The position numbers were made by a program, and so were the translations under genes. From contig NZ_CP124535.1 in the NCBI RefSeq assembly GCF_029953595.1, forward strand, positions 186,001-250,000: 64,000 nt of DNA, read 5' to 3'. The notes under the pieces are model-generated. The model had not been told where the DNA came from. It worked only from the letters and a program-made list of their open reading frames with translations, and made no database searches. Each line of letters begins with the position of its first letter. Positions within the stretch are counted from its first letter, which is position 1. This DNA comes from Fuscovulum ytuae. GTDB lineage: Bacteria; Pseudomonadota; Alphaproteobacteria; Rhodobacterales; Rhodobacteraceae. This document shows positions 34,889 to 42,965 of the stretch, one piece after another.

Positions 34889-35123
34889 AGATAAAAATAT
34901 CTCGCCTTGTGCATAAGAGCGTGCTTTGTTGCGTGCACCGGACTCGATCGCCTTGGCAGAGCAAACCTGCGCGACGGGGCCCGTCAGGAGGCAGGGCCAT
35001 AGGCTGCCCTGCAAGCCCAAAGCCGCCCCGACGCGGAAGCCGGGACGGACAAGCAAAAGCCGGAGCGCGGGCAGGGTAAACCCCAAGCAACCGGCGCCAA
35101 CAGGGAACGAGGGAGTTAACTAA

Positions 35124-36887
35124 ATGTCGTCAACTGCAAGTAACGGCGAGCTGCAACGCGCGCTGGACTGGAAGGGTGCCTTCTGGGTTGCTGCGGGGGT
35201 GCCCCCGCTGGTTCTGTTCTCCATCGGCGGGATCGCCGGCGTGGCGGGGCAGGCGGCCTTTGCCGTCTGGATCTTGTCCATGTGCATGGGTTTTCTGCAA
35301 TCCTTCACCTATGCCGAAATGGCGGGGATGTTCGGCAACAAGTCGGGCGGGGCGTCGATCTATGGCGCGACCGCATGGCTGCGCTATTCCAAGTCGATCG
35401 CGCCGCTCTCGGTCTGGTGCAACTGGTTTGCGTGGTCGCCGGTGCTGTCACTCGGCTGTGCGATTGCGGCAGGCTACATCCTGAACGCGCTGTTCCCAAT
35501 CCCGCATGCCGATAGCCAAGTTGTGGTCGACTGGGTGGCGGCGAACCTTGCCAGCTATACCGAGGCGACTCAGGCGGTGATCGACTACATGGCTGCCAAT
35601 GCCGGGACTTCGGCCGCCGATGCCATCACGGCAGTGGCCACGGCGGATGCGGTCAGCGCGCTGACCCCCACGATCCGTGTCTGGGAAGCCTATGCCCTGT
35701 CCATCCCCGGCCTTGGGACCCTGCATTTCAATTCGACCTTCGTGATCGGCGCGATCCTGATGTTCATCATCTTCGCCATCCAGCATCGCGGCATCGCCTC
35801 GACGGCCAGCGCGCAGAAGGTGCTGGCGGTCATCGTTCTGATCCCGCTTTTCCTTGTGGGCATCGTGCCGATCCTGACCGGATCGATCGACATGATGAAT
35901 GTAAGCGAGATCGTCCCCCCGTCGGTCGCCTATGGCGGCGATGTCGGTGCATGGGATATCGGCGGTTGGACGCTGTTCCTTGGCGCGATGTATATCGCGG
36001 CATGGTCGACCTACGGGTTTGAAACGGCGGTCTGCTACACGGCGGAAATGAAGAACCCGGCGACGGACACGTTCAAGGCCATCTTCTTTTCGGGCCTTCT
36101 CTGCATCGTCTTCTTCTTCATGATCCCCTTCTCGTTCCAAGGCGTCTTCGGGGCGGCGGGGATGCTTGATCCCGGCATCGTGGATGGCACGGGCGTGGGG
36201 GCGGCGCTGTCGTCGATGGTCAGCTCGTCCAATGTGATCGTGCAGATCTTCATCATCCTGATGATCATGGCGCTGTTTCTGGCGATCATGACGGCGATGG
36301 CAGGGTCTTCGCGCACGCTCTATCAGGGGTCGCGTGACGGCTGGCTGCCGAAATACCTGTCCCATGTGAACGAACATGGTGCGCCGACCAATGCGATGTG
36401 GACGGATCTGGGGTTCAACCTGTTCCTTCTGGCGCTGGCCTCGGATGCGGGGGGGTATTTCTACGTTCTGGCCATCTCGAACGTGGGCTATCTGACCTTC
36501 AACTTCCTGAACCTGAATGCAGGCTGGATCCACCGGATCGATTCGGGCCATGTGCATCGGCCTTGGAAGGCCCCGACCTTCCTGATCGGGCTGAACACGG
36601 TTCTGGCTTTCGTCAACGCGCTGTTCCTTGGGGCTGGGGCGAAGGTCTGGGGCTATGAGAATGCGCTCTGGTCGGGTGTGGTCTTTGCCGCGCTGATCCT
36701 GCCGGTATTCTGGTTCCGCCATTATCTGCAAGACGGCGGCAAGTTCCCGCCCGAAGCGTTGGAGGATCTGGGCCTGTCGAATGGCGATCTGGGCGAAAGA
36801 AAAGCCGGTTTCCTGCCCTATCTTGCGCTGATCGGCGGGGCGGCGGTTGTCCTTTGGGCGAACTGGTTCTTCGTCCTGCCGGGCTGA
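35124..36887 (+). CDS. APC-family amino acid/amine permease
   Basis: This 587-aa integral membrane protein has about 12 helices and APC-superfamily features: the N-terminal SIGGIAGVAGQAAFAVW helix, YAEMAGMFGNKSGGASIYG and the later GYFYVLAISNVGYLTFNFLN. An insertion of ~60 residues between helices 3 and 4 (PHADSQVVVDWVAANLAS...) is longer than usual. It lies between amt and dmmD, so an N-methylated amine or quaternary ammonium substrate is inferred; no substrate residue can be assigned. It ends at its own terminator. Confidence 0.85.
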   Translation: MSSTASNGELQRALDWKGAFWVAAGVPPLVLFSIGGIAGVAGQAAFAVWILSMCMGFLQSFTYAEMAGMFGNKSGGASIYGATAWLRYSKSIAPLSVWCNWFAWSPVLSLGCAIAAGYILNALFPIPHADSQVVVDWVAANLASYTEATQAVIDYMAANAGTSAADAITAVATADAVSALTPTIRVWEAYALSIPGLGTLHFNSTFVIGAILMFIIFAIQHRGIASTASAQKVLAVIVLIPLFLVGIVPILTGSIDMMNVSEIVPPSVAYGGDVGAWDIGGWTLFLGAMYIAAWSTYGFETAVCYTAEMKNPATDTFKAIFFSGLLCIVFFFMIPFSFQGVFGAAGMLDPGIVDGTGVGAALSSMVSSSNVIVQIFIILMIMALFLAIMTAMAGSSRTLYQGSRDGWLPKYLSHVNEHGAPTNAMWTDLGFNLFLLALASDAGGYFYVLAISNVGYLTFNFLNLNAGWIHRIDSGHVHRPWKAPTFLIGLNTVLAFVNALFLGAGAKVWGYENALWSGVVFAALILPVFWFRHYLQDGGKFPPEALEDLGLSNGDLGERKAGFLPYLALIGGAAVVLWANWFFVLPG

Positions 36888-36911
36888 TCGGGGCGATTGT
36901 AGAAGCAGGGA

Positions 36912-36938
36912 AGGGCGGTCCAATGGGCCGCCCTTTTT
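36912..36938 (+). terminator. Intrinsic terminator of the permease gene
   Basis: AGGGCGG...CCGCCCT with inner pairs around AAT and a following TTTTT. Confidence 0.8.
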
Positions 36939-37034
36939 CATGCGGGGAATCAGGCGGGCCATGGGCCGGTTCCCAACTTGCCCGTTCGGCAGGCGGGGCG
37001 TGGCGGTTTTTGGCCCCTCAGGACGGTTTCATAT

Positions 37035-37068
37035 GGAAAACTTTCCCTGACAGGAAAACTTTTTGCAC
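37035..37068. promoter_or_regulatory. Direct repeat upstream of dmmD
   Basis: GGAAAACTTT occurs at 37035-37044 and again at 37053-37062, 18 bp start to start; the second copy continues TTGCAC. Direct repeats of this kind are bound by AraC/GlxA-type regulators, and one is encoded at the end of this operon (40991-42010). It lies about 70-105 bp before dmmD. Confidence 0.5.
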
Positions 37069-37139
37069 ATGAAGGTTGATTTCGTGGGGGGATGGTTGGA
37101 GAGTATGGCCAACAAACAAGTCCATCGGGAGGGACGGAA

Positions 37140-38276
37140 ATGACGAATTCGTGGCGCTTTTCCACGCTGGGTGATCGGCACCGCGCGCTGGGATCGAACC
37201 TTGAAGATTGGAGCGGGATGGGAACCGCTTGGTCCTATGACGGGGACCCGGATGCCGAATACATGGCGATCCGCACCAAGGCCGGGCTGATGGATGTGTC
37301 AGGCCTGAAGAAGGTCCATATCACGGGGCCTGCCGCCAGCCATGTGATTGAACGCGCCACCACTCGGAACATGGAAAAGCTGATGCCGGGCCGGTCGGTC
37401 TATGCCTGCATGCTGAACGATGCGGGCAAGTTCATCGAGGATTGCGTCATCTATCGCCTTGCCCCCAACAGCTTCATGGTGGTGCACGGGTCGGGACAGG
37501 GGCATGAGCAGCTGACCATGGCCGCGACGGGACGCGATGTTTCGGTCCGCTTCGACGACAACACCCATGACCTGTCGCTGCAGGGCCCGCTGGCGGTGGA
37601 CTATCTGGAAAAGCACGTCCCCGGCATCCGGCAGCTTCCCTATTTCTCTCAGATGCAGACCAGTCTGTTCGGCAAGCCCGCCATGATCTCGCGCACCGGT
37701 TACACCGGTGAGCGGGGGTATGAGCTGTTCGTGCGCGGTCAGGATGCGCCGATGATCTGGGATCGCATTCTGGACGAAGGCAAATCGATGGGGATCATCC
37801 CCTGCAGGTTCACCACGCTCGACCTCCTGCGCACTGAGAGCTATCTCTTGTTCTTCCCCTTCGACAATTCCGAGATGTATCCGTTCGAGGATGAAGGGCC
37901 GGGCGATACGCTGTGGGAGCTGGGTCTCGACTTCACCGTATCCCCTGGCAAGGTGGGCTTCCGTGGCGCGGAAGAGCATTACCGCCTGAAGGGCAAGGAA
38001 CGGTTCAAGATTTGGGGCCTGAAGATGGAAGGCACCAACGTGCCGGGCAATGGCGCGCCGATCTATCGGGATGGCAAGAAGGTGGGGGTTGTGACGCAGG
38101 CGATGTATTCGCCGCTGAACAAGCACAACATCGCCATCGCGCGTATTCCGGTGGATTGCGCCAATAACGAAACGAAACTGGTGGTGAACTGCGCCACGCA
38201 TGGCGAGATTGCCGCCGTGACGCATTCGATGCCCTTCTATGACGTGGAAAAGAAGCGGCGTACCGCCAAGGACTGA
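37140..38276 (+). CDS. dmmD: GcvT-like tetrahydrofolate-binding protein of the dimethylamine cluster (DmmD)
   Basis: This 378-aa aminomethyltransferase-fold protein shows ADGLMD-like AGLMDVSGLKKVHITGP, LNDAGKFIEDCVIYRL, SRTGYTGERGYELFV and the C-terminal barrel with LKMEGTNVPGNGAPIY. Proteins of this fold transfer one-carbon units onto tetrahydrofolate, so it probably takes the formaldehyde released on demethylation. In Ruegeria pomeroyi a dmmD gene next to dmmABC is needed for growth on methylated amines; identity with it is inferred from position. GGGAGG fixes the ATG at 37140. Confidence 0.78.
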   Translation: MTNSWRFSTLGDRHRALGSNLEDWSGMGTAWSYDGDPDAEYMAIRTKAGLMDVSGLKKVHITGPAASHVIERATTRNMEKLMPGRSVYACMLNDAGKFIEDCVIYRLAPNSFMVVHGSGQGHEQLTMAATGRDVSVRFDDNTHDLSLQGPLAVDYLEKHVPGIRQLPYFSQMQTSLFGKPAMISRTGYTGERGYELFVRGQDAPMIWDRILDEGKSMGIIPCRFTTLDLLRTESYLLFFPFDNSEMYPFEDEGPGDTLWELGLDFTVSPGKVGFRGAEEHYRLKGKERFKIWGLKMEGTNVPGNGAPIYRDGKKVGVVTQAMYSPLNKHNIAIARIPVDCANNETKLVVNCATHGEIAAVTHSMPFYDVEKKRRTAKD

Positions 38277-38285
38277 ACCAGGACA

Positions 38286-38315
38286 GGGCACGCCGATCCG
38301 ATGGCGTGCCCTTTT
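38286..38315 (+). terminator. Hairpin with T-tract between dmmD and dmmA
   Basis: GGGCACGCC/GGCGTGCCC is a perfect 9-bp stem with an 8-nt loop, followed by TTTT. It sits inside what looks like one operon, 10 bp after dmmD and 34 bp before dmmA, so it may end part of the transcripts. Confidence 0.75.
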
Positions 38316-38348
38316 CCACAACCGGACCCAACCGGAACTGACAGGACC

Positions 38349-38969
38349 ATGAGCCAGACCGTTTTCGAAAAATCGATCCGCAGCCGCCCTGTCTATGGTG
38401 TGCTGCAACCGCGTGCGGGCACGGCGCATCTTTGCGTGGCCGATGGTGAAGGGGCGGGCGCGATCCGTGATCTTTTTGCCAAGGCCGGGGAAGCTGCCGC
38501 CGCGATGCTGGAAAAGACGCACATCATTTATGTGCCTGGTGCGAATGGCACGGATGAATTCGCGAGTCTTGAGGCACTCGGGGCCGCGCAATGCCACCGA
38601 TCGCCGTCCTTCTGGGCGGCGGAACCGCGGCTGCGCAAGGTGCTGGCCGATGCCCATATGGGCCTGCAGGTCTATCTGGCGGGAACCGAGACGCTGATCG
38701 GTCTGGCGCAGCGCGATGTGATGGAGGCAGGGCTTCCCCATGACGCGGTGCAGACCGAACATCGCGGGTCGCTGGCCCGCCGCGTGCAATGCGTGCATTG
38801 CAAGGGCATCACCGAAAACGTGACGACCGATCCCTTCGTCTGTTCCCATTGCGGGCTGAACCTGTTCGTCCGCGACCACTACTCCCGCCGCCTTGCGGCC
38901 TTTCAGGGGGTGAATATCGACGCCGAGGATCCCGGACAGGTTCCCCCGGCGGTGGAGCGTTTCAAATGA
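38349..38969 (+). CDS. dmmA: Dimethylamine monooxygenase subunit DmmA
   Basis: This 206-aa protein ends in a zinc-ribbon-like region, CVHCKGITENV...FVCSHCGLNLFVRDHYSRRL (two CxxC pairs), as in the DmmA family. The N-terminal ~150 residues contain HIIYVPGANGTDEF and a soluble alpha/beta core. DmmA, DmmB and DmmC together oxidise dimethylamine to methylamine and formaldehyde. Its stop overlaps the dmmB start (ATGA), so translation is coupled. Confidence 0.9.
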   Translation: MSQTVFEKSIRSRPVYGVLQPRAGTAHLCVADGEGAGAIRDLFAKAGEAAAAMLEKTHIIYVPGANGTDEFASLEALGAAQCHRSPSFWAAEPRLRKVLADAHMGLQVYLAGTETLIGLAQRDVMEAGLPHDAVQTEHRGSLARRVQCVHCKGITENVTTDPFVCSHCGLNLFVRDHYSRRLAAFQGVNIDAEDPGQVPPAVERFK

Positions 38970-39931
38970 GCGTCGGGGCCCCCAGACTGGATGTTGTCGT
39001 GACCGAGGTGGTGGAGGTGAACGCCCTCATCAAACGGTTCCGTTTCGAACGTGCGGATGGCGAAGACATGCCGCATTTCTCTGGCGGGTCGCATGTGGTG
39101 GTCGAGATGGACGACCATGGCACGCGCCGGATGAACCCCTATTCGCTGATGTCCGATCCTTCAGATACAAAGGGATACGAAATCTCGGTCCGAAGGGATG
39201 AGGTTGGGCGGGGCGGATCGCTTTACATGCACCGTCATGTCGTGCCGGGGATGCGGATGCAAATCGGCCATCCGGTGAACCTGTTCCCGCCGGATGCGCG
39301 GGCGCGAAAGCACCTGTTCCTTGCAGGCGGCATCGGGATCACGCCCTTCATGTCGATGATGGCCCAGCTTGCGCCAATGGGGCAGCGGTTCGAACTCCAC
39401 TATTCCGTGCGCTCCGAGGCGCTGGGGGCCTATGCGGACCGCTTACGCGACGCCTATCACGAACGCGTCCATATCTATGTCGATGACAAGGGGCAGGCGA
39501 TTGACCTGAAGACCCTGCTGTCTACCCAACCCCTTGGCACGCATCTTTATGTCTGCGGGCCGAAGGGGATGATCGAATGGGTAAAAACCACGGCGGCGGG
39601 CCTGGGCTGGCCCGCCAATACCGTGCATTCCGAGGAATTCCTCGCCCCGCCCGTGGGCCAGCCCTTCACGGTTGAACTGGCGGCATCGGGCAAGATGGTG
39701 CAGGTCGGCGCCGCGCAGTCGATCCTTGAGGCGATAGAGGCCGCGGGTGTGGATGCCCCCTATCTTTGCCGTGGCGGGGCCTGCGGACAGTGCGAGACGA
39801 ATGTCATCCGCTGCGACGGACATATCCACCACCACGACCACTGGCTTTCGGATGAAGAAAAAGCTAGCGGCACCAAGATCATGCCATGCGTGTCGCGGTT
39901 CGAGGGCAAATCCCTCGTCCTTGACCGCTAA
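38966..39931 (+). CDS. dmmB: Dimethylamine monooxygenase reductase subunit DmmB
   Basis: This 321-aa phthalate-dioxygenase-reductase-type protein has a flavin domain with RRMNPYSLMSDP, an NAD domain with FLAGGIGITPFMSMM and VCGPKGMI, and a C-terminal 2Fe-2S ferredoxin domain CRGGACGQCETNVI...IMPCVSR (C-x4-C-x2-C plus a distal Cys). It would pass electrons from NAD(P)H to the DmmC haem centre. It is coupled to dmmA by a 4-bp overlap. Confidence 0.93.
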   Translation: MSVGAPRLDVVVTEVVEVNALIKRFRFERADGEDMPHFSGGSHVVVEMDDHGTRRMNPYSLMSDPSDTKGYEISVRRDEVGRGGSLYMHRHVVPGMRMQIGHPVNLFPPDARARKHLFLAGGIGITPFMSMMAQLAPMGQRFELHYSVRSEALGAYADRLRDAYHERVHIYVDDKGQAIDLKTLLSTQPLGTHLYVCGPKGMIEWVKTTAAGLGWPANTVHSEEFLAPPVGQPFTVELAASGKMVQVGAAQSILEAIEAAGVDAPYLCRGGACGQCETNVIRCDGHIHHHDHWLSDEEKASGTKIMPCVSRFEGKSLVLDR

Positions 39932-39942
39932 GGGAGGACGCG

Positions 39943-40986
39943 ATGGGATTCGAGTTCAACAACGAGACATTCCGCAACGATTTCACCTTCAAGAACTCGG
40001 AGCGGGCGATCAAACGCTTCCCATTCCCCTTTGACCGGGACGACTACATGTATTCGGTCAATATGGAACCGCATGTGCCGGGCCGTCCCGGATCGGTGTT
40101 CGAACACGCCTTCGACGTGGATGAACACTACCTTGCTGAAATGCGCGACCGGGAACTGGTCCTGAAGGAAGACCCGCTGCGCTGCCAATCCCTGCCGCAT
40201 ATGGAATTGGCGGGCTGGGACCTGCTTGAACTGATCATGGAAAGCAAGGCGCGGGATTACCCGCATTGGTTTGAACTGCACAAGACCGGCAAGCGTTGGA
40301 CTTGGATCAACAAGCCGATGCAGATCGAACAGACCTTCACCTTCCTTGATCCCTCGACGCTGCCTTATGGCCCGATGGAATACATCACCCGCCAAGCGCA
40401 GGGTGATTTCACCTTGCAGGATCAGCGCGACGAAAACCTCTGGATCGAAGCCGGGATGGTGACGACGCAGGCCGACTGGTCCTTGGATTTCGACATCGGG
40501 ATGGGCTTTCATGAATGGCACGCCCCCGTGCCGCTTGCGCATGAAAAGGGGGTTTTCGACCGCGCGCTGAAATTCCTGCTGAAACTTCAGCACGGCGCAC
40601 CGGTGCGGCGGTTCAATTGGACCCATACGGTGGACCCTCTGCTGGATACGAGCCCGGAGACCTATCCCAAATGGGGCCCGACCCGGACCGAGATCACGAT
40701 GGACAACCTTGGCCAGCGCATGCATCTGCGGGTGGAATTGCAGACCCTGTGGCGGCTGCCCCGGTCCAATGCCATCGCCTTCCCGATCCGCTGCTATCTG
40801 ATCAAATATGATGAGTTGGTGACCATCCCGAAATGGGCCCGCCGCTTGCATCGGGTGGTGCGCGACATCCATCCCGATCTGGCCGCCTATAAGGGGTTCC
40901 TCAGGAACCGCGATCTGATGACGGCATGGCTTGCGCAATATGACGATGGCGCGCCCACCTCGCCCGGTTGGTGGCCAGAGGACTGA
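39943..40986 (+). CDS. dmmC: Dimethylamine monooxygenase catalytic subunit DmmC
   Basis: This 347-aa protein belongs to the haem-dependent oxidative N-demethylase family (DUF3445). Recognisable blocks are FPFPFDRDDYMYSVNMEP, FTFLDPSTLPYGPMEYI, IGMGFHEWHAPVPLAHEKG, RRFNWTHTVDPLLD and the C-terminal LHRVVRDIHPDLAAYKGF. It is the oxygenase that removes a methyl group from dimethylamine. It starts 11 bp after dmmB. Confidence 0.92.
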   Translation: MGFEFNNETFRNDFTFKNSERAIKRFPFPFDRDDYMYSVNMEPHVPGRPGSVFEHAFDVDEHYLAEMRDRELVLKEDPLRCQSLPHMELAGWDLLELIMESKARDYPHWFELHKTGKRWTWINKPMQIEQTFTFLDPSTLPYGPMEYITRQAQGDFTLQDQRDENLWIEAGMVTTQADWSLDFDIGMGFHEWHAPVPLAHEKGVFDRALKFLLKLQHGAPVRRFNWTHTVDPLLDTSPETYPKWGPTRTEITMDNLGQRMHLRVELQTLWRLPRSNAIAFPIRCYLIKYDELVTIPKWARRLHRVVRDIHPDLAAYKGFLRNRDLMTAWLAQYDDGAPTSPGWWPED

Positions 40987-40990
40987 TCGC

Positions 40991-42010
40991 GTGGCAAAGC
41001 CCGTCTCCGAGGCAGGCAAGCCCACGGTGCTGGGCTTTCTGCTCTTTCCCGGTTTCCCGATGGCCTGCCTTACCTCGGCCATCGAACCTTTGCGCGCTGC
41101 GAATGAAATCGTGGGGCGACGCGAATTTTCGTGGAAACTTCTGGCCGAAGAGGCAGGCCCGGTGCGGTCATCCGCCGAGGTGAAGTTCGACCCCGACGCC
41201 ACGCTGACCGAGGCCGGGGAACTCGACTACCTCTTCTTCCTCTCCATGCCGCAATCGCAATTCGTTCACCCGAAACGGTCAAACGCGCAGGTGCGCTGGA
41301 TGGATCGGTCGGGCGTGGTGCTGGGCGGGTTTTCCGGCGGCATCTTTCCCCTGGTGCGGTCCGGGGTGATGGGCGGTCATGTCTGTTCCGTCCATTGGTG
41401 CTATGACGCTGCCTTCAAGGCGGAATTTGCGGATATCGCCGTCAGCCAATCGGTCATCATCCGTGACAGGCGGCGGCATACGGCCAGCGGGGCAGGGGCG
41501 GTGTTCGACCTGATGCTGCGGATGATCGAAGAAAAGCTGGGCCGCGACACGATGACCGAGGTGGCTTGCTGGTTCCAGCATCCCTTCGTGCGCGCCGATG
41601 ATGCGACCCAGAAGGTCCCAGTTCAAAAACGGGGCGGAACAGATGACATGCTGCCCGACATGATCCGGCAGGCGATCCGCGTCTTTGCCGATCATATCGA
41701 AGACCCGGTCCAGATTTCCGACGTGGCCGAGGCGCTGGGGATATCCGAGCGCCATCTTGAACGCAGTTTCAAACAAGCGACGGGGCAGTCACCGCTGAAA
41801 TACTATCGCCTGCTGCGGCTGAAGAAAGCCCGCCAGAAGGTGCTTTATTCCACCCAGACGATCACCGAGATCGCGCTTTCGGTGGGCTATGCCAGTTCCA
41901 CGCCGATGACCCGCCACTATGCCGAAGCCTTCGGCGTAAACCCGGCGGATGAACGGCGGCGGTTGGTGGGCCTGCGCGGTCTTGCAGGTGCCCTGCCACC
42001 TTCGGAATGA
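40991..42010 (+). CDS. GlxA/AraC-family transcriptional regulator
   Basis: The 339-aa protein starts at the GTG at 40991, 4 bp after the dmmC stop. It has an N-terminal DJ-1/PfpI-like domain (VLGFLLFPGFPMACLTSAIEPLRAAN, GGFSGGIFPLVRSG, VCSVHWCYD). A C-terminal AraC HTH pair follows, ISDVAEALGISERHLERSFKQATGQSP and ITEIALSVGYASSTPMTRHY. This architecture is that of GbdR/CdhR-type activators of methylated-amine catabolism. It likely controls the dmm genes; the direct repeat at 37035-37062 is a candidate site. Confidence 0.9.
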   Translation: MAKPVSEAGKPTVLGFLLFPGFPMACLTSAIEPLRAANEIVGRREFSWKLLAEEAGPVRSSAEVKFDPDATLTEAGELDYLFFLSMPQSQFVHPKRSNAQVRWMDRSGVVLGGFSGGIFPLVRSGVMGGHVCSVHWCYDAAFKAEFADIAVSQSVIIRDRRRHTASGAGAVFDLMLRMIEEKLGRDTMTEVACWFQHPFVRADDATQKVPVQKRGGTDDMLPDMIRQAIRVFADHIEDPVQISDVAEALGISERHLERSFKQATGQSPLKYYRLLRLKKARQKVLYSTQTITEIALSVGYASSTPMTRHYAEAFGVNPADERRRLVGLRGLAGALPPSE

Positions 42011-42013
42011 TCC

Positions 42014-42856
42014 TCAGACCAGACCCAGCGTCGCAATCCCCGCAAAGACAAGCGCCACACCGCCCCATTGCGCCGCTCGCATCGGTTCATGCAGGAAGCG
42101 CCACGCCAGAAGGATTGTCACGATCCCGAATATGGATGAGGCGACCGAGGCATATTCCGCATTCTCCATCCCTCCCGCCAGTGTAACGGCGCTTATCGCA
42201 CCGACATCAAGGAACCCCATCAACAAAAGCGCGGGCCAGATCCGGCCAAGACCACCCGTCCCGGGCCGCCGCTGTATCAGCCAAACCAGCGCGATGCACA
42301 GCGCGGTAATGCGGGTGATCGCGGCCACAGGCATATGCGCGCCGGTTTCGGCCGACCATTGCGCCAGCCCGAACGTCACAGCGAAGGAGACAGAGGCCAG
42401 CGCCGCCCATCCCACTGCGGCGATGCGGCTGCCCGATGACGTGCCACCTTCGCCCCGCGCGACGATGGCCACGCCCGCCACAACGGCCAGAACGGCCAAC
42501 CAGACCAGCGGCCCGGCCTCTTCTCCCCGCGCGATGGCGAATAGGACGGACAAAACGGGGTAGGATCCGCAGATCGGGGCCACCAGCGACACAGGGCCGA
42601 TGGTGAAGGCGCGATAAAGCGCAATATTGGCGCTGACCGTTCCCACACCTGCGGCCAATGCCAGCGCCGCCTGCTGCGGGCCAATGGCCCACCAGCCGCC
42701 GACGATCACCGCAATCGGGATCAGCGGGATCAGGCCAAAGATCGTGACGACGGTGAAGATCACCGCCACATCGGCTTTGCCCCCCACGCGGCGGATGGTA
42801 AAATCGTGCAGTCCCCAAAACAGGGCGGCGAGAAGTCCAAGGGAAAGTGCAATCAC
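42014..42856 (-). CDS. EamA/DMT-family transporter
   Basis: This 280-aa protein has ten hydrophobic helices in two EamA repeats (first: ALSLGLLAALFWGLHDF; second begins at about residue 150, VGWAALASVSFAVTFGLAQW). It probably exports a small metabolite. It begins with a GTG (42856) after GAGGCA and is convergent with the GlxA regulator, 3 bp apart. It may share a divergent promoter region with tdm. Confidence 0.85.
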   Translation of the reverse strand: MIALSLGLLAALFWGLHDFTIRRVGGKADVAVIFTVVTIFGLIPLIPIAVIVGGWWAIGPQQAALALAAGVGTVSANIALYRAFTIGPVSLVAPICGSYPVLSVLFAIARGEEAGPLVWLAVLAVVAGVAIVARGEGGTSSGSRIAAVGWAALASVSFAVTFGLAQWSAETGAHMPVAAITRITALCIALVWLIQRRPGTGGLGRIWPALLLMGFLDVGAISAVTLAGGMENAEYASVASSIFGIVTILLAWRFLHEPMRAAQWGGVALVFAGIATLGLV

Positions 42857-42965
42857 GGTGCTGCCTCGTTTTTCCCATCATGGCGCTTGCCCCAAAGGGA
42901 GACGCCGGATATTCTTTTTGTGAAACAGTTTTTACGCTGATGCAACTCTGGCGGGGGGAGTGGCC

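Larger units (their letters stand above)
34772..35123. other. Terminator plus promoter region of the APC permease
   Basis: The 350-bp gap holds the amt-operon terminator (34798-34827), then the A-tract/T-tract motif at 34871-34888 and GATAAAAATATC at 34890-34901. The last ~200 bp are GC-rich with no frame of coding character; GAGGGAG sets the permease start. Confidence 0.5.

Noticed and set aside
35448-36962. 504-codon open frame on the minus strand
   Set aside because: Antisense to the APC permease; strongly Arg/Asp/His-rich with no motif.
40931-40990. ATG-initiated longer form of the GlxA regulator
   Set aside because: The extra 20 codons lie inside dmmC; the GTG at 40991 right after the dmmC stop fits translational coupling better.
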